Assembly: GCA_013812995.1 (NCBI GenBank)
Contig: JACCSL010000170.1
Coordinates: 1-5,966 of the forward strand
Direction: 5' to 3'
DNA length: 5,966 bases
From: Ardenticatenales bacterium
Lineage (GTDB): Bacteria; Chloroflexota; Anaerolineae; Ardenticatenales; Ardenticatenaceae
This document shows positions 5,019 to 5,966 of this stretch, piece after piece (the stretch's first letter is position 1; each line of letters begins with the position of its first letter). Under the pieces are notes generated by a model. That model searched no databases and was not told the origin of the DNA. It saw only the letters and a program-made list of their open reading frames with translations. The translations under genes were made by a program, and so were the position numbers.

Positions 5019-5966
5019 TCAGGGTTTGCGAAGTTCCACAACAGCTTCATACAACTGAGCCTTCTTACTCGCCTTTTCAGCCCGAACATCCGATTGGATG
5101 ATGCTGTTTCCTACGCGAGTGGCCCGGGGGATGTCTATCCGTACCAACTCTAACCCTTCCAACTCAGCAATTTGGGCCAAGTACTGATCGGTAGAAATCA
5201 GCACTCCTTGAAGAATACTGTTTCCAATTACAACCAAGGCTCTGCCACCTGGCTTCAACACAAAATTGACGCTCTGGGCAAAACGTTGGCAGTCATTGAA
5301 ATAAGATGCGGCATAGTTGGCCCATCCGTGCCCGCCATAAATTCCCTTATCCGCTCTCAGACTACGCAGGTGAGCAATCTGCGCCTCAAGATCGCTATTG
5401 GGCAGATGGAAAGCAAGGGAGATGGTCTTCTTCTCCCGTACGGTCTGCCAATATTTTCCAACATTCTGCTGCTCCAACAGCCGGAAATCAGCAGGTCGAT
5501 GGGCGAAGCCGAGCCAATACATCTGGGGTCGGGTGTTACGGTTATAGTGGTAGTTATTGAGATAGGGAGGGGATGTAATAATAAGATCCACCGACCCTGG
5601 TTCCATTTGGTTTGCACCGTCAAAGAACGACTGGTTGATGACCTCAGAGCGCGTCCCTGGCATAACTCGTTGGGCAAACCATTGGGCATCGCTCAGCATC
5701 TCCCAGAGTTTGGAGCTAATTTCCTGTCCCACAGGATAATCTTCAATAAGCGCCTTCCCAGCACTCACTCGCTGTCCCAAGCTCGGTTCGTAAGAATAGT
5801 TGGAATAGCGCACCATTGTGGCCGCAAAGGCCAAGCGAAACAGATCTTGCAGTGTAGTATTTTCGAGAGTGAGGATAAAATCCTGGACAATTAGAACTTT
5901 ATGGAGTACCGCGGGGGAGTAAAACGGGGCGCGCGTGCTAAATCCTTCGGGGGGCTTGGACAGGGG
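5019..5966 (-). CDS. N4-cytosine or N6-adenine DNA methyltransferase of the restriction-modification pair, 5' partial
   Basis: The frame is open from the right edge (5966) to the TGA at 5019-5021, giving 315 visible residues. The coding pattern clearly continues upstream of the internal TTG at 5832-5834 (for example STRAPFYSPAVLHKVL), so the true start lies outside the window. The catalytic motif IV TSPPY is at visible residues 131-135 (about 5576-5562), preceded by GSVDLIITS. It is followed by NNYHYNRNTRPQMYWLGF and later by VLKPGGRALVVIGNS (motif VI-like), as in amino-methyltransferases of the m4C/m6A type. The AdoMet-binding FxGxG motif I is not visible and is expected in the missing N-terminal part. 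TSPPY favours N4-cytosine. Placed tail to tail with the endonuclease, it should protect the host at the same site. Eco29kI itself is paired with a C5-cytosine enzyme, so this pairing differs; a similar m4C pairing is, to my recollection, reported for the CCGCGG system of Deinococcus. Confidence 0.88.
   Translation of the reverse strand, partial: PLSKPPEGFSTRAPFYSPAVLHKVLIVQDFILTLENTTLQDLFRLAFAATMVRYSNYSYEPSLGQRVSAGKALIEDYPVGQEISSKLWEMLSDAQWFAQRVMPGTRSEVINQSFFDGANQMEPGSVDLIITSPPYLNNYHYNRNTRPQMYWLGFAHRPADFRLLEQQNVGKYWQTVREKKTISLAFHLPNSDLEAQIAHLRSLRADKGIYGGHGWANYAASYFNDCQRFAQSVNFVLKPGGRALVVIGNSILQGVLISTDQYLAQIAELEGLELVRIDIPRATRVGNSIIQSDVRAEKASKKAQLYEAVVELRKP

Noticed and set aside
5832..5834. 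Internal TTG as the start of the methyltransferase
   Set aside because: The same frame stays open with protein-like sequence to the window edge, and the AdoMet-binding part would be missing. The gene is cut by the window instead.

Overview
The window looks like a piece of a bacterial chromosome in which a GC-rich housekeeping core is surrounded by less GC-rich accessory genes. The core is a seryl-tRNA synthetase gene (serS) with a textbook T-box riboswitch leader, followed on the same minus strand by two tRNA-Ser genes. T-box control of serS points to Firmicutes, Chloroflexota, Actinobacteria or Deinococcota. The base composition and protein style make me lean to Chloroflexota, but this is a weak inference.

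Layout from left to right: 3-425 (+) is the C-terminal part of a probable TcmP-type protein, open at the left edge, whose first ~125 bases have a clearly different C-rich composition. 440-1171 (+) is a DUF5131 (phage Gp37/Gp68) three-Cys-motif protein, probably co-transcribed with it. 1181-1513 (-) is a small XRE-like helix-turn-helix regulator with a palindrome just upstream of its start. 1514-1747 has no gene, but holds a near-consensus plus-strand promoter (1581-1609) and a minus-strand terminator (1711-1740). 1748-1834 (-) is tRNA-Ser(GCU). 1906-2463 (+) is an HNH-type endonuclease gene lying between the two tRNA genes in the opposite orientation. 2469-2555 (-) is tRNA-Ser(UGA). 2646-3950 (-) is serS, 3984-4230 (-) its T-box leader and 4237-4265 (-) its promoter. 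4372-5013 (+) is an Eco29kI-family GIY-YIG restriction endonuclease. 5019-5966 (-) is the C-terminal part of an N4-cytosine/N6-adenine DNA methyltransferase that runs off the right edge.

The T-box can be followed almost base by base: promoter, stem I with AGUA and GAA-UCC-C sides of the specifier loop, apical loop, stem III, the UGGC antiterminator bulge that fits a G discriminator (both tRNA-Ser genes here have G73), and a 12-bp terminator. It should raise serS expression when uncharged tRNA-Ser accumulates, and may extend to the downstream tRNA-Ser gene because no convincing U-tract terminator separates them.

The accessory content comprises a restriction-modification pair (probable specificity CCGCGG, arranged tail to tail), the DUF5131/TcmP pair with a regulator, and the HNH gene between the tRNAs. 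Together they suggest that the serS/tRNA-Ser locus is a site of repeated gene acquisition. No integrase, transposase, CRISPR array or complete mobile element is visible.
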